NCBI GenBank assembly: GCA_030549495.1
Contig: JAUIRK010000918.1
Location: 161,062 to 225,061 of the forward strand
From: Nectonema munidae
Taxonomy: Eukaryota; Nematomorpha; Nectonematoida; Nectonematidae
Direction: 5' to 3'
Length of the DNA stretch: 64,000 nt
The notes beneath the pieces are model-generated. The model was not told the DNA's origin. It worked only from the letters and a program-made list of their open reading frames with translations, and made no database searches. This document shows positions 22,840-34,158 of this stretch, piece by piece (positions within the stretch are counted from its first letter, which is position 1; each line of letters opens with the position of its first letter). Both the position numbers and the translations under genes were made by a program.

Positions 22840-24760
22840 GTTTATTAATAATTTCAATGATATTATCATGAAAAGAATGGGTAATGAAAGTTATATAAAT
22901 AATAACGATGAAATATTGAAATTTTATTTTTTATTAATTTGTCTCCTGAAAGATATTCAAAGAATAAATAGCATCTAAAATCAAAAACGGAAAAGCAAAT
23001 CAACCTTCTGAAAAGAATGTTTCAAATTTATGTTTTCCAAAATTATTTCAATTTTTAAAAAGAAGATATGTTAGAAGTAGAATAATAAGACTTAATAATT
23101 TCAATTATATTATCATGAAAAGAATGAAAGTTATATAAATAATAACGATGAAATATTGTAATTTTATTTTTCCAATATATTTATTTTTTATTAATTTGTC
23201 TCCTGAAAGATATTCAAAGAATAAATAGCATCTAAAATCAAAAACCGAAAAGCAAATCAACCTTCTGAAAAGAATGTTTCAAATTTATGTTTTCCAAAAT
23301 TATTTCAATTTTTAAAAAGAAGATATGTTAGAAGTAGAATAATAAAAAAGAGATAAGTACTTAATAATTTCAATTATATTATCATGAAAATAAAACGTAA
23401 TGAAAGTTATATAAATAATAAGGAGGAAATATGTAATTTTATATTTTCAATATATTTATTTTTTATTAATTTGTCTCCTGAAAGATATTCAAAGAATAAA
23501 TAAAATCTAAACTCAAAACCGGAAACGCAAATCAACCTTCTGAAAAGAATGTTTCAAATTTATGTTTTCCAAAATTATTTCAATTTTTAAAAAGAAGATA
23601 TGTTAGAAGTAGAATAATAAAAAAGAGATAAGTACTTAATAATTTCAATTATATTATCATGAAAAGAATGGGTAATGAAAGTTATATAAATAATAACGAT
23701 AAAATATTGAAATTTTATTTTTTCAATATATTTATTTTTTTATTAATTTGTCTCCTCAAAATCGGAAAAGAAAATCAACTTTCTGAAAAGAATGTTTCAA
23801 ATTTATGTTTTCCAAAATTATTTCAATTTTTAAAAAGAAGATATGTTAGAAGTAGAATAATAAAAAAGAATAAGTACTTAATAATTTCAATTATATTATC
23901 ATGAAAAGAATGGGTAATGGAAGTTATATAAATAATAACGATGAAATATTGAAATTTTATTTTTTCAATATATTTATTTTTTTATTAATTTGTCTCCTCA
24001 AAATCGGAAAAGAAAATCAACTTTCTGAAAAGAATGTTTCAAATTTATGTTTTCCAAAATTATTTCAATTTTTAAAAAGATATGTTAGAAGTAGAATAAT
24101 AAAAAAGAATAAGTACTTAATAATTTCAATTATATTAACATGAAAAGAATGGTTAATGAAAGTTATATAAATAATAACGATGAAATATTGAAATTTTATT
24201 TTTTCAATATATTTATTTTTTAATAATTTGTCTCCTGGAAGATATTCAAAGAATAAATAGCATCTAAAATCCAAAACGGAAAAGCAAATCAACCTTGTGA
24301 AAATAATGTTTAAATTTATGTTTTCCAAAATTATTTCAATTTTTAAAAAGAAGATATGTTAGAAGTAGAATAATAAAAAAGAATATGTACTTAATAATTT
24401 CAATTATATTATCATGAAAAGAATGGGTAATGGAAGTTATATAAATAATAACGATGAAATATTGTAATTTTATTTTTTCAATATATTTATTTTTTATTAA
24501 TTTGTCTCCTGAAAGATATTCAAAGAATAAATAAAATCTAAACTCAAAACCGAAAAAGCAAATCAACCTTCTGAAAATAATGTTTAAATTTGTTTTCCAA
24601 AATTATTTCAATTTTTAAAGAAGATATGTTAGAAGTAGAATAATAAAAAAGAATAAGTACTTAATAATTTCAATTATATTATCATGAAAATAAAACGTAA
24701 TGAAAGTTATATAAATAATAAGGAGGAAATATGGTAATTTTATTTTTTCAATATATCAAA
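22840..24760. repeat. Satellite A: ~240-280 bp units, 8 copies
   Basis: Eight tandem units marked by atcatgaaaag/taaaatg at 22868, 23115, 23379, 23659, 23901, 24139, 24414 and 24684. Shared blocks include tcaatatatttattttttat, tctcctgaaagatattcaaag, aaccttctgaaaagaatg and agatatgttagaagtagaa. Units differ by 20-40 bp indels. Open frames on both strands are by-products of the repeat. The same satellite forms a second array at 59330-60260. Confidence 0.9.
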
Positions 24761-24874
24761 ACTACCTAAACCGAATCTTTGCTAATCCGGGATTCTGTAT
24801 ATATCGAAAAAAATTGTAAGTCCCACTTTTACTTCTATACATTCAATACCAATTTATCCTTAATAATCCGAATT

Positions 24875-25140
24875 GGTAATGTTGCACTATCCGTGCATTG
24901 ATGAAAAGCAATTTTAATAGGAAAGAAGTTGTCCAATGATATAATGCTTTCATATGTCAATCTTTTCTTGAATGCGATTATAGCTTGAGTATCGCACTAT
25001 ACGTGCATTGTAGCAAATACAGTATATGCCTATAGCTTGAGTATCGCACTATACGTGCATTGTAGCAAATACAGTCTATGCCTGCCTCCATAATACGAGT
25101 ATATCTACATGATACACATATAGTGCGATGTAACGTGTCT
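24875..25140. repeat. Merlin left terminal inverted repeat
   Basis: 266 bp, inverted partner of 27227-27548. It contains the motif gcactatccgtgc at its end and gcactatacgtgc twice, then catatagtgcgatg at the inner edge. These spaced copies of a GCACTATnnGTGC motif are candidate transposase-binding sites (inference). Confidence 0.9.
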
Positions 25141-25146
25141 TATAAT

Positions 25147-25358
25147 GTTGTAGACAGTGGCGTAGCCAAAAAATGGAAGTTGGGGGGGGGGGGGGGGCAT
25201 GCAAGGAATTTAGGGGGGCATGAAAGGAATTTAGGGGGGCAAGCATATTGGAAATAAAATTATTTGGGGGGGGGGGGGGGGGGCAGAAAAGGTATTTGGG
25301 GGGGGGGGGGGGGCACTGCCCCCCTTGCCCCCCCTCTGGCTACGCCATTGGTTGTAGA
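25147..25358. mobile_element. hAT MITE (CAGTGGCGTAGCC type), G-rich
   Basis: The element spans 25155-25350 (196 bp) between perfect 8-bp duplications GTTGTAGA (25147-25154, 25351-25358). Its ends are cagtggcgtagcca and, inverted, caatggcgtagccaga. The interior has several runs of 6-18 G on the plus strand. The partial Merlin at 27885-28218 has the same flanks without this insert (an empty site), which confirms the insertion. Confidence 0.93.
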
Positions 25359-25686
25359 GGGTGATGTGTTTTAAGAAAGAGTGATGCGCACATAAAGAGC
25401 AACACACTCTGTGTTTCTCTCTCTTCACTACTATACACATACACATACATACAAATTGAAGACCAGTATTATGGACAATACAGGCATAGTGCAACATGGA
25501 CGAGATATTTAAAAAGAGGAAGTGATAAGACAATATTAAATTTGTGCTGAAATTTTAATCAAGAGTTATTGAATTTTCAAGACGCAATAACATTTGTGAA
25601 ATACCCTCTCCTTTACTGTTTTCATTTCAAAAGTTTGTTTTTCGCTTGTACTCTTTTCTCTCAAATGATTTCTTTTCACTCAGGAT

Positions 25687-26631
25687 TTGGCTTCTGATGA
25701 TGCCATAGAGAGAGAGTCTTGGAATTATTGTTCCTTATCTGATGCTCTTAATTCAAATAACGGAACAATAGGAGTTCTAAAATGGATGGCTAAGCATGGC
25801 CTGATTAAAAATGTAGCAACATGCTCATGTGGTCACAGCATGAATCTTATTAAACGAAAGGATGTGAAAGATGGTTTTCAGTGGTTTTGTGGTGTTTGCA
25901 AAAAAAGAAAGTCTGTTAGAACTGACTCCTTTTTCTACAACTGCAATTTCGATTTGAAAAAAGCTCTACTTTTCATTTATGGCTGGACTAAAGATTATGC
26001 TCTGAAAAGTATTTTACATGAAAGTAGTTTAAACACTAGTACTCATAGTGGTGTAGATTGGAGCAATTACTGTAGACAAGTCTGTTCCAATTGGGTCACG
26101 AGCAATGAAATATGCATTGGTGGCTTCAATGAAGATTTTTCTCAAAAAATTGTGGAGATCGATGAAACCAAGTTTTTCCACAGGAAATACCATCGTGGCA
26201 CGTATCGTGAAGGATATTGGGTTTTCAGAGGCATTGAGCGTGGGTCTAAGAAATGCTTTATGGTGGAAGTTCCTGATAGACGAGAGGAAACACTTTTTTG
26301 AGAAATTGTTAAGTATACTTTACCCGGAACGATTATTGTAAGCGATGGATGGTCTGCATATTCGAATATACAAAGAATAAATAATGGATGGTATGATCAT
26401 TGGGTTGTCATAAATGAGAGAAACTTTGTTTCTCCTGATAATGCAATAATCCACACTCAAAACATAGAAAATATGTGGATGAGGGTGAAAAGGAAGTTGA
26501 GAAGACAATTCGGAACTTCGAGTGCACTATTCTCATCGTATTTGGACGAATTTATGTGGCGTAATGCTTTCTTCAATGTTGATGAATTCTCAAAATTTAT
26601 TATAGCTATTAAAAATTTTCCATTACCATGA
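25687..26631 (+). pseudogene. Merlin (IS1016/ISXO2-like) transposase with one in-frame stop
   Basis: One continuous frame of 314 codons broken only by a TGA at 26299-26301. A zinc ribbon is visible (C46, C48, C68, C71 counted from 25687). The DDE triad is D159 (VEIDETKF), about D220 (IIVSDGWSAY) and about E261 (NIENMWMRVKRK). This fits Merlin, the eukaryotic relatives of IS1016. 25687 is a TTG, and a pyrimidine tract with an acceptor (cactcag) ends at 25683, so either an upstream exon supplies the start or translation begins at the internal ATG in KWMAKHG. The stop replaces one codon between LF and EIVKY; without other damage this copy died recently, or the base is an error. Confidence 0.9.
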
Positions 26632-27226
26632 TCTTTTTTATTTTTTTTAATAATAAAATTATTAAATGGTTGAATTTTGCCGAAAATAGATTAAAAAATT
26701 ATTTTAAATAAAATATTTATTTTAAAATTATTTATTTAAAGATTTAATATAAATTTTTTTAAGATGAAATTATTTTAAATATTTATTTTCTATTTTTTTA
26801 TTTCCTTAATAATAAATTCTTATTAATACTTTTTGGAAAACTATTTTCTTGTAAAAAGCTTACGCTTTTTTATAGTTTAATTTTTTAGTGATTTTTTATA
26901 ATTTTAATGACGTAGGAGCGCGAGGTTTTTTTAAAAAGTTTAATAAAATCTTTATTTAGGCCTAAAAACTCACCTTTCTGACATGGTGTCAAAAAATTTT
27001 TTTTTAGGAATTACTCTAGTTTCTACTAGAGTGGAAGATTCTTTTTCTTGTTATTTTTTGAAAATTTATTGACGTTTTTTATAGATGTGATAGCTAAAGC
27101 AAAATAAAAAACTTAACGCAAGTGTGTATGATGAATCTAAAAAGATTTGTGTTGGTAACCCATATAGTATAAGAGAGCGTCCCTGTCTCATACAGCTCAT
27201 CATCTATTCATCACAGCATTATGCAT

Positions 27227-27548
27227 AGACACGTTACATCGCACTATATGTGTATCATGTAGATATACTCGTATTATGGAGGCAGGCATAGACTGTATTT
27301 GCTACAATGCACGTATAGTGCGATACTCAAGCTATACAGGCATAGACTGTATTTGCTACAATGCACGTATAGTGCGATACTCAAGCTATACAGGCATATA
27401 CTGTATTTGCTACAATGCACGTATAGTGCGATACTCAAGCTATAATCGCATTCAAGAAAAGATTGACATATGAAAGCATTATATCATTGGACAACTTCTT
27501 TCCTATTAAAATTGTTTTTCATCAATGCACGGATAGTGTAACATTACT
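27227..27548. repeat. Merlin right terminal inverted repeat
   Basis: 322 bp, inverted partner of 24875-25140, longer by one 54-bp subrepeat (three against two). The open frame at 27276-27473 is only the translated subrepeats. Confidence 0.9.
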
Positions 27549-27556
27549 TCCGAATT

Positions 27557-27884
27557 TTGTCTATTCGAAAAACCGAACTAAAATTAAAAAAAAAATAAGG
27601 AGCTACATTTTGTGTAAACTGAAAAAAAGTATCGTCCTTTCATAGACAATATATGACTAATGAAAAATTGTTTTTCTTCATATCAATTGTATTTGCTAAT
27701 GATCATCACACACATCATATTTATTACGCTTCTGCGAATATAATCATCACACACATCATATTTATTACGTTTCTGCAAAGATGTAACGAGATGACTAATA
27801 TATCAGTATAATGAAAGATTAACATCTTTGGAAGTGTGATTGAAATAAACAATTGTATTCATATTTTATAGTCGGATTTCTCCA
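27557..27884. other. Spacer with a short tandem duplication
   Basis: No gene. At 27698-27776 a segment atcatcacacacatcatatt with ttattacg occurs twice, about 48 bp apart. Confidence 0.5.
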
Positions 27885-28218
27885 TTTTGCATTGTAGCAA
27901 ATACAGTCTATGCCTGCCTCCATAATACGAGTATATCTACATGATACACATATAGTGCGATGTAACGTGTCTTAAAATGTTATGAAGAGGGTGATGTGAA
28001 GAAAGAGTGATGCGCACATAAAGAGCAACACAGTCTGTGTTTCTCTCTCTTCACTACTATACACATACACAAATTGAAGACCAGTATTATGGACAATACA
28101 GGCATAGTGCAACATGGACGAGATATTTAAAAAGAGGAAGTGATAAGACAATATTAAATTTGTGCTGAAATTTTAATCAAGAGTTATTGAATTTTCAAGA
28201 CGCAATAACATTTGTGAA
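27885..28218. mobile_element. Partial Merlin copy (left-arm inner part plus flank)
   Basis: Matches 25057-25608 of the Merlin element (gcattgtagcaaatacagtc through the unique flank ending aacatttgtgaa) but lacks the hAT MITE and has a few small indels. It ends abruptly on both sides. It is probably a truncated or deletion-derived copy. Confidence 0.85.
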
Positions 28219-28843
28219 CTCTTCTTCGACTCTAATGTGTGTCGCTGAATAGCACGAAATAAAACATATGAATTGTCAATCATGTCAAATTGACATTGAT
28301 AATCTTGCTTATGGATAATAAACAATTGAATATATAGATTTACTGGTTATATAAGAATAAATATTCACCGTATACAGAGCCGTGTATATGCAGGCGCATG
28401 TTCGTAAAGCTGGTATATAAGTGAACTTGTACGTATATGAAGCGTTTGCATTATCAGTAGATTTGCATGAAAGCTTCATATGTTATTATTGAGAATTTTG
28501 TATGATCGTTTACAATGTTGAAAAATAATAATAATAGCATATACTGTATATTTAGATGTATATGTTTTATGTTTGCTGGTATAGGTGCAGTGTAAATGCT
28601 TGTGCGTGTCGGTTATCATCGTATTAGGATTGAATAGACAAGTGGAATAAGAAGGCGAATACTACATCATATCATCTTGCAGCAGAGAGAGGTATAGCTT
28701 GAGCATAATGCTGCTATGCGGTGATTCTTTTCTCTCTCTTGCTACAAAATGGTATGATGTAATTAAAAAGGCGATCTATCATTTTATCATCTTGCAACAT
28801 TGAGAGGTATAGCATGAGCATAATGTTGCTATGTGGTGTGATC
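28219..28843. other. Spacer with MULE-end-like duplicated segments
   Basis: No gene. From about 28626 the sequence tgaatagacaagtggaata and catcatatcatcttgcag resembles the left end of the adjoining MULE. A unit with tcatcttgcarca, gagaggtatagc and gagcataatg is repeated about 116 bp apart. These look like eroded ends of a related MULE. Confidence 0.5.
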
Positions 28844-29171
28844 GGTTCTAGGAATAAAAGGGCAAGTGGAATGAAAGGGCGAATATTACATCATACCATC
28901 TTGCAGAGAAAGAGAGGCATACAGTCAGCATGATGTATTCATCATGTTGTATTTGTCTTACTTATTGTTTATATCTCTTCTCATACATAATCTTTAAACT
29001 GAAAACACACAGTTATTATAACTCTATAACAAATACGATTATTTAATGTAAGAGACTAAGTAGGATATTGTACAACAATATGTCCGTTTTTGATTTATAA
29101 GTTTTTCATATATTGTTTTACATAACAAGTACGTTGACTATTAAAATCTTTGCCTGTTTTCTTTATTTTAA

Positions 29172-30333
29172 ATGGTTTTTATAATTAACAACTACACTTA
29201 CTATAAAAAAAGTGAAAGTAAGTTTTTATGATTATTTTTTATCAACAAATTTAAATTTTATGAGTTAAGGTAAAACAACAAAAACATTGTATTGTACATT
29301 ACATAGCAGCAACAAATGTAAAGGTAAAAAATTATTATTTTTTGAGGAACATATTTTTATGAGAAAATTTAGGAAAATTTATTTACAAAAAAGATGTTAG
29401 AGGTGACTTTAATATAATAAAAACTCAGACTGAACATAATCATGATGCTAATGGTTTCAAAAGATATATCATTGAAAAAATCGAGAAAGATACGAGTGCA
29501 AAAGCTTTCACACCAACGAAAAAGGTATATGAGTAATCGAAAAATTATTTTTTGATCTATTTGTATTTTAACTTTAAAATTTTTAAAAGTGATATCATAA
29601 ATAACGTGCGTGAAGAGAAAAGAGATCAATTAGCAAAGCCAGAAAATGTTAAAAGATTGATAAGAAAAAGTAGAGATAGAAAAAAACAACCAGCCAACTT
29701 AGATTTTGAAATTCCTATGGACATGAAAACTCTGAGTACCGGGGAAGTGTGTTTGAAGTTGGACTTGATGTTAGATTGCAATAAAAGACTGCTCTGCTTT
29801 TCAGCTTTTGTTTTGAGGTTTTTTTAACAATTTTTTAAATAATTTTCCTAATTCAAGTTTTTTTTAGATATTGTTTAATGATGATGAGCCTTGAAGAAAT
29901 ATTTGTAGATGGAACATTTAAAAAATGTCCCCCGAATTTTGCACAAATTTTTACAATTCATGTTTGTTTTCAAACATATCAAATTCCTATTTTATATTGT
30001 TTACTACCTGATAAAAGAGAAAAATCTTATGAGTAACTTTATTTGCTCATTTTTAAGTACATAAATTTTTTTCTCATTAAACTTTTTTATTTTTTAGAAT
30101 AATATTTAATCACTTGAAAGATTTATCAATCAATCCTAAGTATATCAACGGTGATTTTGAAGTTGCAATTATAAATGCGGCCAAAAAAGTATAGTTACAA
30201 ACTAAGTTAAATTTACTTTTTATTTTTTATTTTTATGATAGGTGTATCCTGATAGTGAATACAGAGGATGTTATTTCCATTTTACATCTTCTGTTTACAA
30301 AAATTTAGTAAACCAAGGGTTTAAAGTGAAGTA
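29172..30333 (+). pseudogene. FLYWCH/MULE transposase of element 3, part before Tigger
   Basis: Exon 1 (29172-29217, MVFIINNYTYYKK) and a second exon near 29282-29320 (LYCTLHSSNKCK) form the FLYWCH front. The exon to about 29535 has TEHNHDANGF. Then come exons with ENVKRLIRKSRDRKK (about 29600-29818), the first catalytic Asp in FVDGTFKKCP (about 29870-30030) and the second in NGDFEVAI (about 30095-30190). The exon from 30242 gives GCYFHFTSSVYK and stops at the Tigger insertion after FKVKY. Introns are short, with positions shared with elements 1 and 4. Little damage is visible before the insertion point. Confidence 0.8.
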
Positions 30334-30751
30334 CAGTAGTGCCCACTTAATATCATACCGTTTTATAGAATATCCCGTTTATTGTCATAAAATATTGAAA
30401 TCCCAAACCATTTCCTATACAAAACATAGAAATTTGCTCGTTTAATGTCATAGATATTCCCGTTTATTGTCATAGAAAATTAGCCAAAATTAATTTTTAG
30501 AATAACATTTTGCAGGATTATCGCGCCGATACACGCATTTTTTCATCAACTTGAACTCCTATCTTATCACTAAACCAACAGTAATGCACCAATAAGTTAC
30601 ATCAAAGTCTAATCCCTTAAAACCATGACCATGACGATGTTATCGATAAGCATCACCATGATGAGTGTTCGCGCATGGTCGCACTTTCCCGTTAAAAATC
30701 ATTTGGCTTTAACCATTTGGTGAGACTTGACAGGTTAATGCGTCGATAAAT

Positions 30752-33436
30752 CGGTAAACGGAGAAGGATTGGCGAAGGAGAAGCATTTGCGATTTTTCTT
30801 TTTTTTGATGTTGCCGCAAACTTGTTCATGTGCACTGCCACTATCACACAATTCTTTTTTTTCCTCATCACTTTTCTTGCTCGCTCTTACGATAAAACAC
30901 TTTGCTTGCACTTTTTTTCTCTCATACTACTATTTATTTTGTAAATCTTCACCATTATTTTTCTAATCATTTTACTTCTGTACTTTTTTTTATTCAATAC
31001 AGTTATTAAGATGTATATTGATGGATATAATTATTTAAAAAAAAGGGAGTATTTGAAGACTGTTCACTATTACTGTACGAGACCCTCTTGCTCAGGTTTG
31101 TCTTTTTTCTTATTTTTTGAATTCAATTTAATTAATTTTAAATAGACTGTCTCGATTTTTACACTTTTACTTTTTTAAAATTAGAAATCAAATTTTTTAC
31201 ACAGACTTGTTTAAAATTTTAAACCTTGACAAAAGGGCTGGAGGCTCGTAAGGCAATGGAAATGATTGTTCCAAGTTCAAGCCTTGCCTCTGCCGAAAAC
31301 TCATAGCTTGATGTGAGCGGTGCTTCTGCGCCTTATCAATGAAAATACCACACCACCTTTAAACCTTTTCTGTCAGATTAGATCGATACTTTGCAAAAAA
31401 ATAATTTCTTTATAAAATTTCAAAGAATCGAAAAATGTTCAAATCAAAAAATATTTATTCTTTTTAAATATATCGTCGGCTCCCCTTACTTTAAAATTGA
31501 AGGATAAACCTAGTCTTTAATAATTAATTTTTATCAAATTATGCACATACGAAACTATAAGTAAGGGGAGCCAACGATATATTTAAAAAGAATAAATATT
31601 TTTTGATTTGAACATTTTTCGATTCTTTGATTATTCGACAAATATAATATTTAAAATCGTGCAAATTGCAAAGTATAGGTAATAACTTTTGTAACATCGT
31701 ATGAGGTAGCAAAATATGAACAGAAAGTTTGATATTTTTTGATTTTTTAAAGAATATTTTTCGATTCTTTGATTACAGAATTTTATTTTGATTATTTGAC
31801 AAATATAATATTTAAAATCGTGCAAATTGCAAAGTATAGGTAATAACTTTTGTAACATCGTATGAGGTAGCAAAATATGAACAGAAAGTTTGATATTTTT
31901 TGATTTTTTAAAGAATATTTTTCGATTCTTTGATTACAGAATTTTATTTTGGTTTGATAAAATATATTATATAGGTTGGAGATGAATTATCGCGGTATAC
32001 AGGTTGGAGATGAAACAACGTAGTATACAGGTATAATGTATATAGGTAATAACTTAATGAGCATCGTCTCCCCGAATGAGGTATATCAAATCTTACATCT
32101 AGCAGAATGTGAAGAGAAAGTTGAACATTGTCTCCCTAGTTATTTGTACATGGAATAGAAACCATCGTAGTATACAGGTTGAAGATATGTATATATATTA
32201 TAATATTTTAATACTTCAGGAATTTCCAAATGCAAAATTCACAGGATGTTATTTTCATTTTTCGCAAAGCATTTATAGAAGAATAAAATTTCTTGGTTTC
32301 GGCCGACTATATTCAACAAGTGAATCCTTTCGTAAATGTGTTAGATTTGTCCTTGCACTTGCTTTTCTTCCACCTTTACAAGTATATTTTTTTGTAAATA
32401 CTTTTCTATCATTAATTGCATCTTTTTTTTTTAGGTAAAAGTAGTTTATAGAAAAATAAAAAACTTGATGAATCCATTCAATATTGAGCAATTTCACTTT
32501 TATTTTGAAAATACTTGGCTTCGAGATATATATTCATGGAATGTATATAATAGAAAGGTGAGGACCAACAATCATTGTGAAGGTTTTCACAACAGGTTAA
32601 ATAACTTTACAGTTTTATCTAATTTAGATTTTTAATATATATTTTTTTTTAGTTTGAAATCTTGTCTCCCCAACGAAAAAACTAATGTTTGGGAGGTTTT
32701 TTCATTTTTTATGAAGTCGGAAGAAAAAATATGGAAAGACATGGCCGAAATTGAAAGCGTAGATTCTGGATATTGTTGGATGGTGGAAATAAAAAGAAGA
32801 GAGAAGAAAAGGAAAGGCTGTTGGAAAGAATATATGAAGAATTCAACGAGAATGAAAACCTTTATCTTTTCTTCATATGTTTGTCCTCCTAAAAACCTTA
32901 ATTATGAAGAAACACAAAACGAATATACATTGGATTTTTCTGGAAGAACCTCTTTTAATATTTCTTCTATTTTAAATTGATTTTTACATTTTGTGCTTAA
33001 TTTTATTTTATTGATACTTAAATAGATATATATTTTTATGTTCATTTTTTTTATAATTATTTTAATAACAAAATATTTATGAAAATAGTTTTGAATAAAC
33101 AAAAATCTTTTCAAATTGCATAGTTTTTCCATTTTTAATACTTTAAAATTTAATTGAAATAATTTAATTTTAATATTCAAAATTTTTCTATTTTTATTTT
33201 ATAATATAAAATTTTGGACAATTTTAAGTAACGTAGGCTCGTTTAAGAAAAAATTTTCATAAAAATTCTAGAATTTAGTATAATAATTTGGGTATAAACG
33301 TAAAAAAGCACCAACCTATAGTTGATTTTTTTAGAAAGATATAGAAGTTGAATTTTTTTTGTAGTAGACATTTTTGATTAAAAAGAAATGATCGTTTAGA
33401 ATTTTTATATAGGGGTAAACGTTAAAAAAAACTTTT
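30752..33436 (+). mobile_element. Rearranged copy of MULE 1 inside Tigger
   Basis: 30752-31423 matches 17388-18077, from the outermost GGTAAACGGAG end through FLYWCH exon 1 and the intronic SINE. 32184-33436 matches 18931-20226 (the later transposase exons and 3' region) with small deletions. Between them 31424-32183 is a block related to 2040-2900. The right terminal repeat is missing: the match stops at cagttttgtgt and Tigger coding sequence follows at once. A deletion thus removed both the MULE right end and Tigger N-terminal sequence. The near identity to MULE 1 suggests recent copying. Confidence 0.88.
31424..32183. repeat. Hairpin repeat and minisatellite block shared with 2.0-2.9 kb
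   Basis: Begins with two arms of about 65 bp in inverted orientation (31426-31490 and 31560-31623, sharing gttcaaatcaaaaaatattt and its complement). Two near-identical units of about 170 bp with tgcaaattgcaaagtatagg follow, then a few 28-bp minisatellite units. The first locus (2040-2915) has the same order but lacks one hairpin arm. Confidence 0.75.
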
Positions 33437-34158
33437 TTCAGTTTTGTGTCAGCACAGAAGCTGAGCGGCAGCAAGAAGGTCAAGGAGCGTCTCACCGCCC
33501 TCGTCACTGCCAACATGGACGGCAGTGACAAGCGTCCTCTACTGGTGGTTGGCAAATGTGCCAAGCCCAGGTGCTTTAGAGGAGTCCCATCATGCAGCCA
33601 TGTGACATGGGGATCATCCGAAACCTGAAGGCACTCTACAGGAAGAAGGTGGTCCAGAAGATTGTTGCATACATCGACGCAGGTGAAGCTGAGTTCTCTG
33701 CCAGCACCTTCGCCCGCAAGTTTACAGTCCTGGATGCTATGCACATGTTGAAAGTGGCATGGCAGGATGTAAAACAGTCCAGTGTGGCAAACTGCTTTGC
33801 CCATGCTGGCTTCCGCATCCCCTCTGCTCCAGATGCTCCCACTGCAGACCACCAGGACCAGGCACCAGATGGGATGACAACAGAAGAGTTCCAGGCCTAC
33901 GTGGACGTGGATTCCCAGACTGAGTGCCATGGGGTCTTGACAGATGACGACATCTGTGACACAGTACGCCAGCCAGATGTCTGCCCCACTGCTGACAGTG
34001 ACGATGAGTCAGCTGAACTGCCTCCACCACCAAAGGCCCATGTTCCCCTCGACGGCCTGTCATCTGTGCGTGCCTATCTGGAAGCCATCGGCCACGATCT
34101 CACCACCTTCTACACTCTGGAAAGTGAGCTGCAAACGGCGGTTGCAACATCTGCATAA
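33437..34158 (+). pseudogene. Tigger transposase, C-terminal part with internal deletion
   Basis: The first piece (to about 33590) has KERLTALVTANMDGSDKR and KCAKPRCFRG, the region just after the first catalytic Asp in Tigger proteins. The second piece, in another frame, resumes at MQPCDMGIIRNLKALY and continues as a typical Tigger C-terminus to the stop at 34156-34158. Between them, about 60-70 residues expected in this family are missing, including the second catalytic Asp region, and a short cat/catg microhomology lies at the join. The first Asp and the DNA-binding HTH domains are also absent. G+C content is visibly high, unlike every other gene in the window. It cannot encode an active enzyme. 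Confidence 0.88.

Larger units (their letters stand above)
24867..27556 (+). mobile_element. Merlin transposon with long terminal inverted repeats
   Basis: The element spans 24875-27548 (2.67 kb) between 8-bp duplications TCCGAATT (24867-24874, 27549-27556). Its ends are GGTAATGTTGCAC and, inverted, AGTAATGTTACAC. The left arm is 24875-25140 and the right arm about 27227-27548. Each arm holds tandem 54-bp subrepeats (two left, three right) with the near-palindrome gcactatacgtgc. The interior encodes a Merlin-type transposase. A 196-bp hAT MITE is inserted near the left arm. Partial Merlin ends also occur at 17322-17387, 20493-20646 and 27885-28218. Confidence 0.92.

Noticed and set aside
23659-24566. 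Hydrophobic open frames on both strands resembling small membrane proteins
   Set aside because: They recur once per satellite A unit on both strands and come from its AT-rich sequence.
25687-26301. Reading the TGA in the Merlin gene as a recoded codon (selenocysteine or variant code)
   Set aside because: Other genes here use TGA as a stop and no recoding element is visible; a simple inactivating change or a base error is more likely.
27276-27473. Open frame with a repeated CICYNARIVRYS-type peptide
   Set aside because: It is the 54-bp subrepeat of the Merlin right arm, which is a multiple of three in length.
33331-34063. Long open frames on the minus strand
   Set aside because: They are shadows opposite the GC-rich Tigger coding sequence and have no family resemblance.
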